The translations under genes and the position numbers were made by a program. 64,000 nucleotides of DNA from Saccharina japonica. Taxonomy: Eukaryota > Sar > Phaeophyceae > Laminariales > Laminariaceae. The DNA lies in assembly GCA_008828725.1 (NCBI GenBank), contig MEHQ01002384.1:24802-88801 (forward strand), in the 5' to 3' direction. The notes beneath the pieces were generated by a model, which saw only the letters and a list, made by a program, of their open reading frames with translations, was not told where the DNA came from and made no database searches. Positions 9,296 to 19,795 of the stretch are shown here, piece by piece (position 1 is the first letter of the stretch; every line of letters starts with the position of its first letter).

Positions 9296-9549
9296 GGCAG
9301 ACGAGCGGGCGGTCGACTTGGGGTGGACGCCGAAAGGGAGCCAGACCACAAAACAAAAACAAAAAACACAATAATCAAAAGGTCGTCCCGAGTACCGTAC
9401 AAAGCATCACGCTCGCAGACATGTATTTTCGTGTTTTCCTCGTTCGCCAGAAGCGCGATTCAGCGCGAAACGTCATTTAGCGGCGGGGAAAAAAAAAACA
9501 CTCGGGAGAAACGTCAACCAGTCTGCCAACAATACTACCAACGCCTAAA

Positions 9550-9895
9550 ACTACCAGCACCACGACCATCACCATCACCACCAATGTCATGCCCGCCGCC
9601 ACCAACAGCACCACCAACAGCACCACAACCACCACAACCACGAACTACACCAAAACCGCTACCAACACCACCACCATCCCCCTTCCCACCACCACTACCC
9701 CCGCTACCCCCCGTCCCCCGCCAACACCACCACCGCCGCCAACATCATCACACCCCCCACCAACTGCCGCCGCCACCACCACCACCACCACCACCATACC
9801 ACAAACCAACACCAACACCACCACACCTACACACCATCACCACCACCAACCACCACCGAGCCACCACCGCCGCCACCACACCACCCCGAACTCAC
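9550..9895 (+). repeat. CCA/CAC-rich low-complexity tract
   Basis: The tract is almost entirely C, A and short ACC/CAC triplets, giving Pro/Thr/His-rich frames on the plus strand and Gly/Trp-rich frames on the minus strand. No coding signal other than composition is visible. Confidence 0.85.
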
Positions 9896-10050
9896 CACTC
9901 GTACATGCCGTCGGGAGTAGCCCTGCACGATCCCGGGCTGCCACTCTGATCCGCCTCCTGCACACCTCCACCTCCCACCCGACGCGTCCTCGCCGAAAGC
10001 CATCGCCGCTTAAGGCGCCTCGCCACTCCTCCATCCCTGCTTTCGCCAAC
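9896..10050 (-). CDS. Candidate exon, function unknown
   Basis: A strong acceptor (pyrimidine tract, then GGAAACAG|GTTGGCG) and a strong donor (GAGTG|GTGAGT) bracket 155 nt on the minus strand. Two frames are open. One ends TPDGMYEW, the other encodes MEEWRGALSGDGFRRGRVGW. It could be an upstream exon of the FBXW5-like gene, but neither frame matches its phase directly. I give it low confidence. Confidence 0.3.
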
Positions 10051-10427
10051 CTGTTTCCGAGAGTATTGAAGAAGGGGAAAACACAAAAACAAAAACGAAG
10101 CTGGTGTGGGAGATCGAAATTTTCCTCAAAAAAAAAAACTTAGTATTTTTTCAAAGCTCGTGTGTGTTATCAGTATACAAAATTCTTATATTTGCGGTCA
10201 GATTGGTACATACTTTATATATTTGTTATATACTGCGTTTCTCTCGTAACACCTCCCACCATGAGCCGTCATCCTCCGTCCCTGCCTTCCACGTACGGCA
10301 CACGGCGGCCGAGCCCTAACCTCAACTCCTTCACCGTCAAAAATCGAACAGGAAGGGGCCATATACATATCGTCTGCCGCCACCGCCGACAACTGCGGTT
10401 CGGAGAAAGGCGCGGGGGCAGGGACGG

Positions 10428-10640
10428 GGGGGGGGGACGGGGGGCGGGGGGGGAGGGGGGAGTGCTCATGTCATGCATGGCCGTAGTCGTATGACCATAG
10501 ACCCTCGCATCCCTTTCGAGACGGAGCATCGTTCCTACTGCAAATAGAGACACCTCTAACAGTTGGGCGCGCGCGCGGGGGGGTACATACATACTATGTC
10601 ATGCATGGCCGTAGTCGTATTTATAAGACCATAGAGTCGG
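10428..10640 (-). repeat. Chimeric A/B element and partial A copy
   Basis: After a G-run, the minus-strand element has the A-type 3' part (plus strand: 'tactcatgtcatgcatggcc'-like, 'cgtatgaccatagaccctcg'). At 'catcccttt' it changes to the B-type 5' part ('cgagacggagcatcgttcct', 'agagacacctc'). A second A fragment follows at 10595-10640. The chimera shows that A and B share one ancestor. Confidence 0.6.
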
Positions 10641-10649
10641 TCACCCCGA

Positions 10650-10720
10650 TGGTCTAGTGTTACCCTCGAATGCTTCTATGAGCTGATTTACAGAGGTTCC
10701 AATCTCACGTGGGTCGGACT
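10650..10720 (+). other. tRNA-like sequence (pseudogene or SINE head)
   Basis: 'tggtctagtgttac' resembles a tRNA A box and D-loop, and 'gaggttccaatctc' about 45 bp later resembles a B box and T-arm with a short stem. I could not draw a full acceptor stem or a clean anticodon arm. An A-rich tail follows (10735-10760). It is more likely a tRNA-derived retroposon or degenerate tRNA than a working tRNA gene. Confidence 0.35.
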
Positions 10721-10789
10721 TTTGAGTTTATTTCCAAAAATAAAAAAATAAAAAAACGGAATCAATTGCTGAGAACGCCTGAGTACGAG

Positions 10790-10996
10790 CGTGGGTAGGC
10801 ACAATTCGATGCGCGTCGACGAGGGAAGAAAGGGCTGAAGTTTTTCTCGCGATAAAACAAATGCAAGTTTTTCTCGCGATAAAACAAATGCAAGGCACGG
10901 ACCGTAGTGGGGGAGAGGTGGGAGAGGAGCCTACTTTGCGACCCCAGATCTGAGCTACGACTAGGAAGGAGAGAGAAACGACGGGCGAAGATAATA
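10790..10996 (+). repeat. Dispersed repeat F, copy 1
   Basis: The order 'gacgagggaagaaag', 'tctcgcgataaaa', 'atgcaaggca', 'cgtagtgggggag', 'gagaggagcctactttg' and 'gaagataat' is shared with 48474-48645. Here the segment 'gtttttctcgcgataaaaca' is duplicated (10843 and 10866). Confidence 0.75.
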
Positions 10997-11165
10997 AACA
11001 GTCCCCTATATTAGAGGTGTGGTACCATGCATCACCCGGGGGTGATAGGGCATCTCATATCTCGAGTGTGGACGGGGTGCGGGAACTCTCCACTCCAGGG
11101 GGGGGGGCGATCAGCCCTCATCGGCCACCGGCACCCCCATCGTACTATGGTATACCGTTAGGAAT

Positions 11166-11184
11166 AGGGTTAGGGTTAGGGTTA
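11166..11184 (+). repeat. Interstitial telomere-type repeat
   Basis: AGGGTTAGGGTTAGGGTTA is three TTAGGG units. It sits beside a GC-rich imperfect hairpin ('tagcgctgatctcgcac' against 'gtgcgatcggtattttttca', 'cagcgc'). The surrounding 10997-11486 shows no gene, only G-runs at 11098, 11281 and 11374. Confidence 0.7.
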
Positions 11185-11486
11185 AAAAATAGCGCTGATC
11201 TCGCACAGGGGGGGTGCGATCGGTATTTTTTCAGCGCGCTCGTTTTTTCGACAATGGTACTGTTTTGTACATGAAAAAAAGGGGGGGGGGGGCAAGAGGG
11301 TCGAACGTCGTTGATATTTCGGAAGGCTCTCGACCATAATTTTTCCGAAAAACACTTTGGTTTTTCCGGGTTGGGGGGGGAGGGGGGGGTATTGGCGACC
11401 TTAAAAACCTCCCCGTTCTTGAAAAACAAAAAAAAACGCGAGCGCTGACTGAAAAACGATCGCAACCCTCCAGTGCGGACTCAACG

Positions 11487-11778
11487 CTCTTTACTAGGGC
11501 TGGACACTGGCTGACTCAGTCAGTAGCGATGATACTCTGTCGTCAAAACCAATCAGTATACTGGATTGCAGCAGTATACTGCTGTCTCTCCTCTCTCCTC
11601 TCTCCTCCCGAAATGCATTTCGTAGGTTTCCATACTATAATATGGCGTGTTTCTTGGGCGTACGTACTGTAAAACCTACTGGCGAATATACTGGCCAGGT
11701 CGATCAGTAGCATTACTTTACTGGCAGTAGTTACTACTGCCAGTACATACTGTGTCAGTGCCCAGCCCTACTCTTTAC
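11487..11778. mobile_element. hAT-like MITE with 8-bp target site duplication
   Basis: The element is 11495-11770 (276 bp). It starts TAGGGCTGGACACTGG and ends CAGTGCCCAGCCCTA, a terminal inverted repeat of about 15 bp with one mismatch. It is flanked by a perfect duplication, CTCTTTAC, at 11487-11494 and 11771-11778. An 8-bp duplication and a YAGGG-type terminus are hAT hallmarks (family knowledge). It has no coding capacity, so it is non-autonomous. The undamaged duplication suggests a fairly recent insertion. Confidence 0.88.
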
Positions 11779-11894
11779 GGCATACCAGGTACCAGGTATC
11801 ACACAGCCCAAAAGGAACGCTGATCGCTTCTGGTCGCACCTGCAGTACGTGCACGCCTTGTCAGCGCTTGGAACTCCTATTAATACTATATATA

Positions 11895-12118
11895 CCAGGT
11901 ATACAGACAGCAGTAGTGGTCCTTCTGCAGTGCCCGTTGAGTAGTGCCGGCCTGCCCCGCTATACTAGTGCCAGTGAAATCGCTTGGCGCAGATGGGATT
12001 AACCAGTGTGGCAGTGTGCAGAGTACTTAGTGCCGGTTGCCGCTATAATAGTGCCGGTATTGTTACCTGGGGCATACCGGCACTATAGAGGGACCGGCAC
12101 TACTGCTGTATGATACTT
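11895..12118. mobile_element. MITE family G, copy 2
   Basis: The ends 'cagcagtagtggtccttct' and 'ccggcactactgctgta' are inverted repeats. The inside shares 'gtgccggttgccgctataat', 'agtgccggt' and 'gggattaaccagtgtggcag'-type sequence with the copy at 6905-7130. Non-coding. Confidence 0.65.
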
Positions 12119-13455
12119 CGCACGTACCAGCATGCAACACCAGTAACCGAAGACCCGAGGGGAGGGGGGGGGAGAGGAACCGCGTTGAAGGGAAGCGTAG
12201 CAACAGACCGGTTAAAAAAGCGAAGAAACCCACCGAAACGTGGCACTCTGGCAGTCTTAAGTCTTTCTAAATAGTTGAGACGCTGTGTTACAATCCCTGT
12301 CCTTCGTTTGTTGTGTTGCGCTATCCCTAGCGAAGTCGATGGTACTCCCCCCCCGTACTCCCGCCACGTCGGCTGGGTGACCTATTATCGATTTCTATTT
12401 GGTGACCTTTGTCTTGTTTTAGTTGAGCTTTGCCTCTGCCCTCTGTTTGGTCTCTTGCGTCTTCCTTGGCCTCCCAGCTCGACATAATATATACCAGGTA
12501 TATACGTACATGTATAGGACTGCTCGGTTTTGGCTGTGTGTTTTTTTTGTTTGTAGCCCTTTACCCCTGCCCTCTTGTCTTGTCTTTGTTTTCCTTCCGG
12601 TCTTTTTGTTGTGTCGTCATATCATAGGAGCGACTGACTGCTGTGCCCCCTCAGGACTCGGCCTGCGCCCTGGGCGCTTATTTCTCTTTGATAAAATATA
12701 ACATCCTTCGTCTTGCGGTTCAGCCGTGCTCGAGCAAATTGCGGTTCAGCCGTGCTCGAGCAAATTGCGGTTCAGCCGTGCTCGAGACAAAAATATACCA
12801 GGGGCGACACTTTCACCCTTATGGCAGCCGGGGTCAAAGAAAGTGCCTTTGACGTATATATATATATATGTAAGTGCCTTGACCGCAAAACCCGGGGACA
12901 CGGAGTGAAAATCGCCATATTATTGAAAACAACGTGTTTTTATATATACGAACTATTAATACGTACGCGTACTCGTAGCAGGTTCTATTATAGCTTCCTT
13001 TGGTACTGGATTTTGACTGTCTACGCCTGCCTCGGCCTGCTGAGGTGCTGGTGCTCTGGTGTTGGCACGCAGTAGAAGGGGCACAGCACACGAAAAACAG
13101 TAGAATAGGGGTAATTGATACGTTTTATACCGGGGAATGGGGACAAATAGTCTGCGTACGAAGGCGGATGGAAACGCGTCGTGTGTGACAGACGGCCTCC
13201 TGACTCCTGACTCCTGACTCTGTGACACAGATATTATACCATGTCCTGGAGAGCAGAGCAGAGGAAGAGTATGCGCAAAGAGCAACCGGGTAGCACCTAG
13301 ACAATGTACGTACAACAGCGACGTGGATGAGTTTCCGCATGAGCTCCGCTGCAGCTTAGCGCTTCGCATACCGTCTCGGCCTCCGAAAGCAATGCCAGCC
13401 AGACGAGTTCGTGGTGAGGTGCACTGACCACCTGACCACGAGGACGTACTGCTGG
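12119..13455. other. No gene seen
   Basis: T/C-rich sequence (12290-12650) resembles other LINE-tail pyrimidine regions. A (TA)n stretch lies at 12856-12870 and a short 'ctcctga' triplet repeat at 13198-13219. I found no domain in any frame. Confidence 0.4.
12713..12788 (+). repeat. 26-bp tandem repeat, three copies
   Basis: The unit 'ttgcggttcagccgtgctcg' plus 'agcaaa' is repeated almost perfectly three times; the last copy ends in 'agacaaa'. Confidence 0.9.
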
Positions 13456-13465
13456 TGTGCCTGAC

Positions 13466-14044
13466 ATGCTGCTGTGCGGCCCCTCTCACGACTCTTTGGA
13501 ACTGCAACCAATATTTTTGATAAACTACCCGGAATTAGTGTGGGGTTTGTTTTGCAGCATCATGACCGTCACCACGATGGTGGTCCCTTTGGCACGTGCA
13601 GCTCTACCGGGAATGCACTTCATCGTCGCGACCCTTCTCCGTTCAGAAACGTGCCCCGCCCCGCCCCAAAGTGCTAGGTACATGCTGTGCGGCCCCTCTC
13701 ACGACTCTTTGGAACTGCAACCAATATTTTTGATAAACTACCCGGAATTAGTGTGGGGTTTGTTTTGCAGCATCATGACCGTCACCACGATGGTGGTCCC
13801 TTTGGCACGTGCAGCTCTACCGGGAATGCACTTCCTCGTCGCGACCCTTCTCCGTTCAGAAACGTGCCCCGCCCCGCCCCAAAGTGCTAGGTACATGGAT
13901 CACCGCGACCCCCCCCCCCGCCCTCTGCTGAACCTGTTTTCCGCCGTCTCGTGCGCTGAAATACAGTCAGCAGTAGGCGTAGCCGTCCCGTCAATTCTTG
14001 CTAAAAAAACTCCCATCATGAAATCAATCTTGGTGCAAAAGTAG
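13466..14044 (+). CDS. Uncharacterised ORF containing an in-frame 213-bp tandem duplication
   Basis: A 213-bp unit (13470-13682) is followed at once by a second copy (13683-13895). They differ at one base that I can see (cttcAtcgtc against cttcCtcgtc, an Ile-to-Leu change). Because 213 is a multiple of three, the frame stays open and the protein repeats PELVWGLFCSIMTVTTMVVP and TLLRSETCPAPPQSARYM. The hydrophobic stretch (FLINYPELVWGLFCSIM) could be a membrane segment. No family is recognised and no splice context is clear. It may be a non-coding duplication that happens to stay open. Confidence 0.3.
   Translation: MLLCGPSHDSLELQPIFLINYPELVWGLFCSIMTVTTMVVPLARAALPGMHFIVATLLRSETCPAPPQSARYMLCGPSHDSLELQPIFLINYPELVWGLFCSIMTVTTMVVPLARAALPGMHFLVATLLRSETCPAPPQSARYMDHRDPPPRPLLNLFSAVSCAEIQSAVGVAVPSILAKKTPIMKSILVQK
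13470..13895 (+). repeat. 213-bp tandem duplication
   Basis: Two adjacent copies start 'gctgtgcggcccctctcacg' and end 'gtgctaggtacat'. The single visible difference points to a very recent event. The flanking 14045-14771 shows no gene. Confidence 0.95.
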
Positions 14045-14771
14045 CCAGACCAGGTAGGCTCACCAGCACGTGCACGGTAGTACCCGATGTCGTCGTACTC
14101 CTCCGCCATTGTAAGAGTGTCTCCAAGTTGCTGTATGGCTGTAGGGGCTCGATGTAAACTGTGGTTCGTTTGGCGTTTGTTTGTAGCGATCGTCGAATTT
14201 AAATGGAGTTCCACATTTTGTTGAGGCGTGTTTGAAGAGGGGACAAACCTATGGATTATACGTAAAAAAGAGGATTTTATATACTCGCGGTATAACAGCG
14301 GTTGAGACTTGAGACCCCTACGTAATACGGTGTCGTATACATACGACGTACTTGACTTGGTAGACCCCTCTCCGTCTCTGCTCTGAAGTCTCAAAACAAA
14401 GTTAACACCAAAAACGAACAACCACAGCAACCGCAACAAGCAAAAGAGCAGGAGAGGAGGAGTTTGCATGCCCCTTCAAGAAAGATGTAATGGGGCTTGA
14501 TGTCTTAAGCTCAGGATAGCAGGGACGCAAGAGGTCTACCACGTGACTCGCGGTTCTTGGTTCAGAAGATAGATGATACGGGTCCTTTTTATTATTTGCG
14601 AGCTTGCTGTTGCGCGAAGCTGAATGAGTGATCAGCGTGGGGGTGTGTGCACCGCTCGCTGCTCATTGCAAAAGCAGGGTAGACCTACTTTATGAGATAC
14701 TGAAAACGTCACAAAATACGTCAGGTCGCGCCTGCTCGTTGTAGATATGCTACTTCAATAGTCGCGTCATT

Positions 14772-14990
14772 ACGTACGTATGTAGAGATATTCTAATCTA
14801 CTTGTACTTCCACTGAATCTTATTACGTACGTATATATTAGGTATTCGAATCTACTTGTACTTTCACTGAATCTTATCACGTACGTATATATTAGATATT
14901 CGAATCTACTTGTACTTTCACTGAATCTTATCACGTACGTATATATTAGATATTCGAATCTACTTGTACTTTCACTGAATCTCCAAACTG
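14772..14990 (+). repeat. 53-54-bp tandem repeat, four copies
   Basis: 'acgtacgtatatattagata' and 'ttcgaatctacttgtacttt' recur with a period of 53-54 bp starting at 14772, 14825, 14879 and 14933. The last two copies are identical over most of their length. An inverted fragment ('gaaagtacaagatatctaat') follows at 15005. Confidence 0.9.
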
Positions 14991-15209
14991 GCTACCTAGA
15001 CAATGAAAGTACAAGATATCTAATATACGATAAGATATGATCCAACCGTAATATATGATACGAAAACGGGTATCACATAAACTGTTGGATACCGTTGTTC
15101 TATCTTGCTCATATAAATGGCACATCCATAACAAGTATGGGAAGGAGATGGCAGAATGTGTGACAATGGTCCCCGTATCGGTTTTTATAGCAGAGACGGG
15201 AACTTGTTA

Positions 15210-15800
15210 TTACCATCGCCTTGAGAACGATTTTTATCTTTTCCTCTCTCGTGTCTTCTTTCTTGCTTTTCGCCTTGTTTCTCCCTTTGTTTCCGCCCTA
15301 TGCCGGTGTCTTCCTCTTTTTTCGTGTTGGCTCGCCCGTGCAGCAGTTATCTGTTCCTCTTGGGCACGTGTGCTTTTCTTCTAGGGGCGCTTCTGTCTCC
15401 CTGCGTCATTTGTATTATGTTTCATTTCAGAATTCGTTTTTATTGTCTTTTTGTTCTTATTTTTTTGTTCGGCTCGTATCGTTGTGTTCTCGTACCCGAT
15501 ACGTTAGCATCTCACTTGCTTTACCCATTCATTTGCGTTTATTTTGTTTTGGTTTTTCTCTGTTTCACAGTCTGTGACCACATAATTTGTATCTCTCTAG
15601 GATTAGGAATCAGGACAGACACTGGGTCTACTGATGTGGTTGGGTAGAAATAAGAAATAACAGGTTTAATGTGAAGACACACACGATGGAAAACAGCAGT
15701 ACAGGACACCTAATAAGAAACAGGTTAATGAGAAAGCCAGGCTGAGATTTCGAGGAAATTAATAAATTCGGGAGTCGTTATCTTGAAATTAGATAGTGTA
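15210..15800 (+). repeat. LINE 3' tail, second copy
   Basis: A T/C-rich tract ends in 'gtgaccacataatttgtatc', 'gacagacactgggtctactg' and 'ggtttaatgtgaagacacac', matching 1524-1640. The last 100 bp ('gaaagccaggctgagatttc', 'aattcgggagtcg') also matches 45425-45510 in inverted orientation. No coding part is attached here. Confidence 0.6.
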
Positions 15801-15811
15801 GAAAACACCCT

Positions 15812-16191
15812 TGTTAATTAGCGCTGATATGTGATGGGGGGGATATGCTCCCAACAGCCACACTAGGCTGCGAGCGAGGCACTGCAACACGCAGTGTGTA
15901 GAAGATAGTTTAAGATGGTAACATACCTTTATTATGTCATCCCGGAAACAGGTAGACGAATGCAGGGGGAAAGTTGGAGTTGGTCATGTGGGTCAACTCT
16001 TCACAACCCAGTAACAACCGCTCGTAGTCGAATATCTAAACCTCCTCGTATAGGGTCTACTCGTGCACACCCGTGGGACTGCTCGTAGATTATACCACGA
16101 GACGATCCCTGTGACTTTGCCTCCGTGAAACAACGTATATAACCGTAACTTATTGGTAGGCTGTTTATCGAGGCAAGCTATATATCGAACA
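15812..16191 (-). repeat. Copia 3' LTR (minus orientation)
   Basis: 380 bp. It is the reverse complement of the LTRs at 21619-21987 and 26343-26711 with moderate divergence. The ends are TGTTAATTAGC (outer) and TATATCGAACA (inner). The inner side is followed by 'ccctccctggcgc', the complement of a purine-rich polypurine tract. This identifies it as the 3' LTR of an element read on the minus strand. Confidence 0.85.
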
Positions 16192-16212
16192 CCCTCCCTG
16201 GCGCTGGATCAA

Positions 16213-16734
16213 CTAATACGCCTCGATAACACAAACACCATCCACAAACAACAAACTACTCTGTATCCCTAACAGAAAATGACGGTGTTTCTCAACACTC
16301 TCTTTGCCAATACAAGTAGCCTTCGTGAGAATGTCCGCATGCTGGTCGTCCGTCCGGATATACTTGACTGACGAGTCTCCCGTCCCCACCAACTCGCGCA
16401 GAAAATGGTACCGTCGTGCATCGATGTGCTTACTGTTGGATGAACTCAACGGGTTATTGGCCAAGTCTATCGCCCCTTTGTTGTCTTCAAACACTCCAAT
16501 ACTCGGCAACCCCAGACTGGACATCATAAAAACCAACACTCCCCTCACGTAAAGGGCTTCCTTCACCCCGTCAGCCATGGCTACGCGCTCCGCCTCTGTA
16601 GTGGATAGGGTGACGCACTCCTGCGTTCTAGAAAACCACGACACAAGTGTACCCCCGCAACAGACAGCCACACCAGAAATCGACCGCCTATCGTTGGCCT
16701 TGTGGGCGTAGTCCGCGTCCACGTACGTCTCCAA
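16213..16734 (-). pseudogene. Copia RNase H domain
   Basis: Residues include METYVDADYAHKANDRRSIS, GGTLVSWFSRTQECVTLSTT, EAERVAMADGVKEALYVRGV, FEDNKGAIDLANNPLSSSNS and the C-terminal DDQHADILTKA. This is the classic copia RNase H order (D in YVDADYA, E in TTEAE, D in EDNKGA). The plus-strand relatives at 20816 and 25544 share it, with small substitutions. Confidence 0.9.
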
Positions 16735-16740
16735 GTCGTA

Positions 16741-17500
16741 TTACAACTGCACTTCCTCTAGTTTACTGTCCTTCCTGAACGTCAGACCCAAGTGAGCCGT
16801 AGCGCTCAGGTACTCGATTATCTTCCTAGCTGCCTTAACATGTACCAGGTACCTCCTTAGGGCCATGCCAAAACCTTGCAACCGCCCGTACTGCGTTGGC
16901 GATGTCCGGCCTCGTCTGATTCGCAATCCACATCAGACTCCCCACCATTTCGCGATATCTCGCGTCCACCGCAGGGTCCACATAATTCACGTGCCTGAGG
17001 TCCACTGACGGAGAAGCGGGGATAGGGCTGGTTTTCGTGATTCCAAAACGTTCGACAGCACTTCGAATAAACTGAGTCTGCGAAATCTTCAGGGTCCCCT
17101 TCTCACGGTATCTCTCTTGTACTCGCTACCCATGTACCACGTAACCTCGCCATTCTGTTTCGTAGGGAATCTCTTGTTGAGATCTGCCACTACCGAATCC
17201 GTGATTGCCTTGGTGGCTGCGATCTTGATATCGTCCACCAACCTTGCTTTTCACCATCAGTCGAAAGACGCACGGGTCTACCAAGCACTGCTCAAAACCA
17301 CACTCAACCAAGGTTGACGATAGTGGCTTAGACCACGAGCGACCACTCTGCTTCAACCCAGAAAGAGCGTTGTTGAGTCGGACTTTGTACCTTACCCGAT
17401 AACCGCCCACACCCAGGGGGCAATCTTGAGAACAAATCGGTAGTAAGGCGTCGGTTCCGGTTCCGCCTCCTTCAGAAGGCAATCCGGCAACCGAGTAGGT
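16741..17500 (-). pseudogene. Copia reverse transcriptase, frameshifted
   Basis: LNNALSGLKQSGRSWSKPLS and FEQCLVDPCVFRLMVKS (17126-17400) belong to the copia RT fingers and palm. The catalytic motif appears one frame away as LVDDIKIAA near 17220-17245. The first residue is Leu rather than the usual Tyr. Downstream, VKAARKIIEYLSATAHLGLT links RT to RNase H (16741-16926). At least two frame changes make this a pseudogene. Confidence 0.8.
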
Positions 17501-17955
17501 TCACCGCCTGTGTCTTGCGCCGCCCATAGCGCATGGAATATGCGGCCTCCCTCGTAGGGCCCGATCGTACTGATCAGCCCCGTTGCAGCTTCCCGGTTGA
17601 GCGCCCTGTTCTGCGCTTTCGTACTTCCCTCGCGAATCTCTTCACCATCGCCCGGTCCTGGCATGTCCGCTCCATATTGGCGAGCAGCAGTCCGGACCTC
17701 AGTTCGGGGTCGGAGCTCCATCGTCAGAGGATGACGCATCGTTCCCATCTCGAGATGGAGTGTCGTTTTCGGGTGGTTCGCTGCTGACCGTTGATGGATC
17801 GTTCAGCTCCACACTTTCGGCTTGCAAATCGCCGCCAGCTTGCGTCATCGGAGACACCGCACGGAGTTGGTGAGGGATCCCCCTCCCCAACACCGGCAGT
17901 GGATACGTCCGGGCGGATTCATAGTCATCCGTCCCTCCCGGTTCAGCCTCTTATT

Positions 17956-18573
17956 CTAGGTCCGTCGTCCCTCCCTGCTCCGGCATCTCCGGCAGCGGGG
18001 GTGAAGGGCTCCTGTACTAAGCGTTGCCTCCCAGGTCACGCCCCTTGTTTCCACCACCGTGTTCGCCCGCGTGAGCACCCGCAAAGGGTCACTTGGGTGG
18101 TCGATACCCGGCCCGAGGTACAAGGAGCTCTCAGCCCGGGCGTGCGACTTCGACGAGCGTTTCCAGCGACAGTGCGCTGGGCAAAGGAACGGGTGCGGTG
18201 AAGCAGGTGCGGCAGTTCCGTACCACATTTCGTGCGGCGACCGGCTCCCGGGGTTTGCAGTGGTCGCAGTGTGATTCAGGGCGTCACAAGCCCAGTGCAC
18301 CGCTTCCGCCCACAGGTATTTAGCCGGCGGCAGTTGAATGTGGGGAAATATAATGGGTGCTTGAATGCACGCGACGAGTCTGGTATTCTGGATGATACCT
18401 AGCGCTGTCGCTACTACACCGTTCTGTTTAGGGCTATCGGCATCGATATTTTTCCTGTTTGATGCAGTACTGTTTGTACAGCTCTCCAAACTCACCACCG
18501 AACCCCCCTCCCCGTTGTCAGACCTTACTATATCAGCTTTCGAGGGTACTCCGTCGGCGCGCGCGTCATCCAA
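17956..18573 (-). pseudogene. Copia integrase core, damaged
   Basis: IVRSDNGEGG carries the second catalytic Asp of the DD-E triad, and DSPKQNGVVATALGIIQNTR lines up with the motif that normally contains the catalytic Glu. Here the Glu position reads Thr/Ala, so the triad looks broken. AEAVHWACDALNHTATTANP and RSPHEMWYG are conserved copia integrase sequences after the core. Confidence 0.8.
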
Positions 18574-18756
18574 AATCCCTAAATGTGTCTCCTGAATCCG
18601 ATTTATGCTTCAGAAAATACATCCGCGCGTGGCGGGAGTAGTCATCCTTCACAAGCATGACATACCACACACCGGTCAGGAAGGGTGTTCTCTGAGGTCC
18701 GCTGAGGTTTAACAAAAACTCTCACCAAGTCCTTTGTCGCGCGTGATTTAGTGCTG

Positions 18757-19789
18757 TTAGGGATAGGCTTGCGGTAGCCTTTCGCATCCCGTACAGGGTT
18801 TAAGCTTTCCTACCAGTTCTAGACCGAGTGATTTCGCGATCTCTCGCAACAGTAGTTTATTCGAGTGACCCTGCACACAGTGGAAAACGTTGATGTCTAC
18901 ACTAGTCTCAGTAGACGCGATACTACCGGGTGCAAGCACGAGATGCAAGGGAAAAGTCGCAACCATATTCAACACAAGTCTCTAGAGGGTTGGGGGTTTC
19001 AAGGGGGAAAGTCACATAACCGTCGTCTGGCTCTATTCTGTAAGCAAATCCGGAGTGACTGGATCCATCGCCTTCAAACCTCAACCTCCCATTGAAAAGA
19101 GAAATGCAGAACTCTTTCTCCTCAGTCGTAAATGATAATCCCTGCTTGTGCGCAGCCATCAGCGAAAAGTTGAATGCGATTTCCGGCACGTAAGCTACAT
19201 CCAACAGGTTGACAGTCAGATCCCCTGGGAATACAACAATCAGCGTTCCGTACCCTGCCACGTCGATCAGATGGTTGTCACCAATTCCAACCTTGTCATC
19301 GCACAGTCTTACATCTCTCAAATGGTCAGCTGAATGGATGGTGTAAACGGGTGCACCACTTCCCGCCATCCACTTCTCACCTATGCAATCACTACGATCT
19401 TCATTACACGAGTCATCGTTAGTACCAAGCATGAACTTGGCAAGGCAACACGCAGTAACACCGCCGTTGTTCTGGCCTTGCGCGCCTCCGCCTGATGTCT
19501 GCTCTGGTGCAGGGGGGATGCGAGCCTTGCACAGGGACCAGATGTGCCCGGGTTCCAAGCAACGGATGCATTTCCCCTTCACTTTGTCGAAAGCTGAGGG
19601 GGGATTATGTGTGAGGGCTTGGGGGTTACTGCTACTGCTACCCTGCCTGTTCTTGCTTGCTGTGTCATTTCCACCTCTTGGCTTGCCGTTACTTATATGC
19701 CTGCCCCTACTTGCACGACCACCTCGAGCAGCTGCATTTGAAAATAGAGCCTGGCCCACGTCCTTGCCCTTCGGCGCGGGAAGGCGCAA
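18757..19789 (-). pseudogene. Copia gag C-terminus, protease and GAG-pre-integrase
   Basis: CIRCLEPGHIWSLC is a CCHC zinc knuckle. Fifty residues later, WMAGSGAPVYTIH aligns with the protease active site, which is normally Asp-Ser-Gly-Ala. The Asp is Gly here. NLLDVAYVPEIAFNFSLMAA follows as in copia proteases. The overlapping frame 18757-18975 carries NVFHCVQGHSNKLLLREIAK and CTGCERLPQ, the GAG-pre-integrase His/Cys region. Confidence 0.8.
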
Positions 19790-19795
19790 GTACCG

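Noticed and set aside
8960-9949. 329-codon plus-strand ORF rich in Gln, Ser, Pro and Thr
   Set aside because: Its length comes from CAG and CCA repeats; no domain, splice or codon signal supports it. A minus-strand exon candidate overlaps its end.
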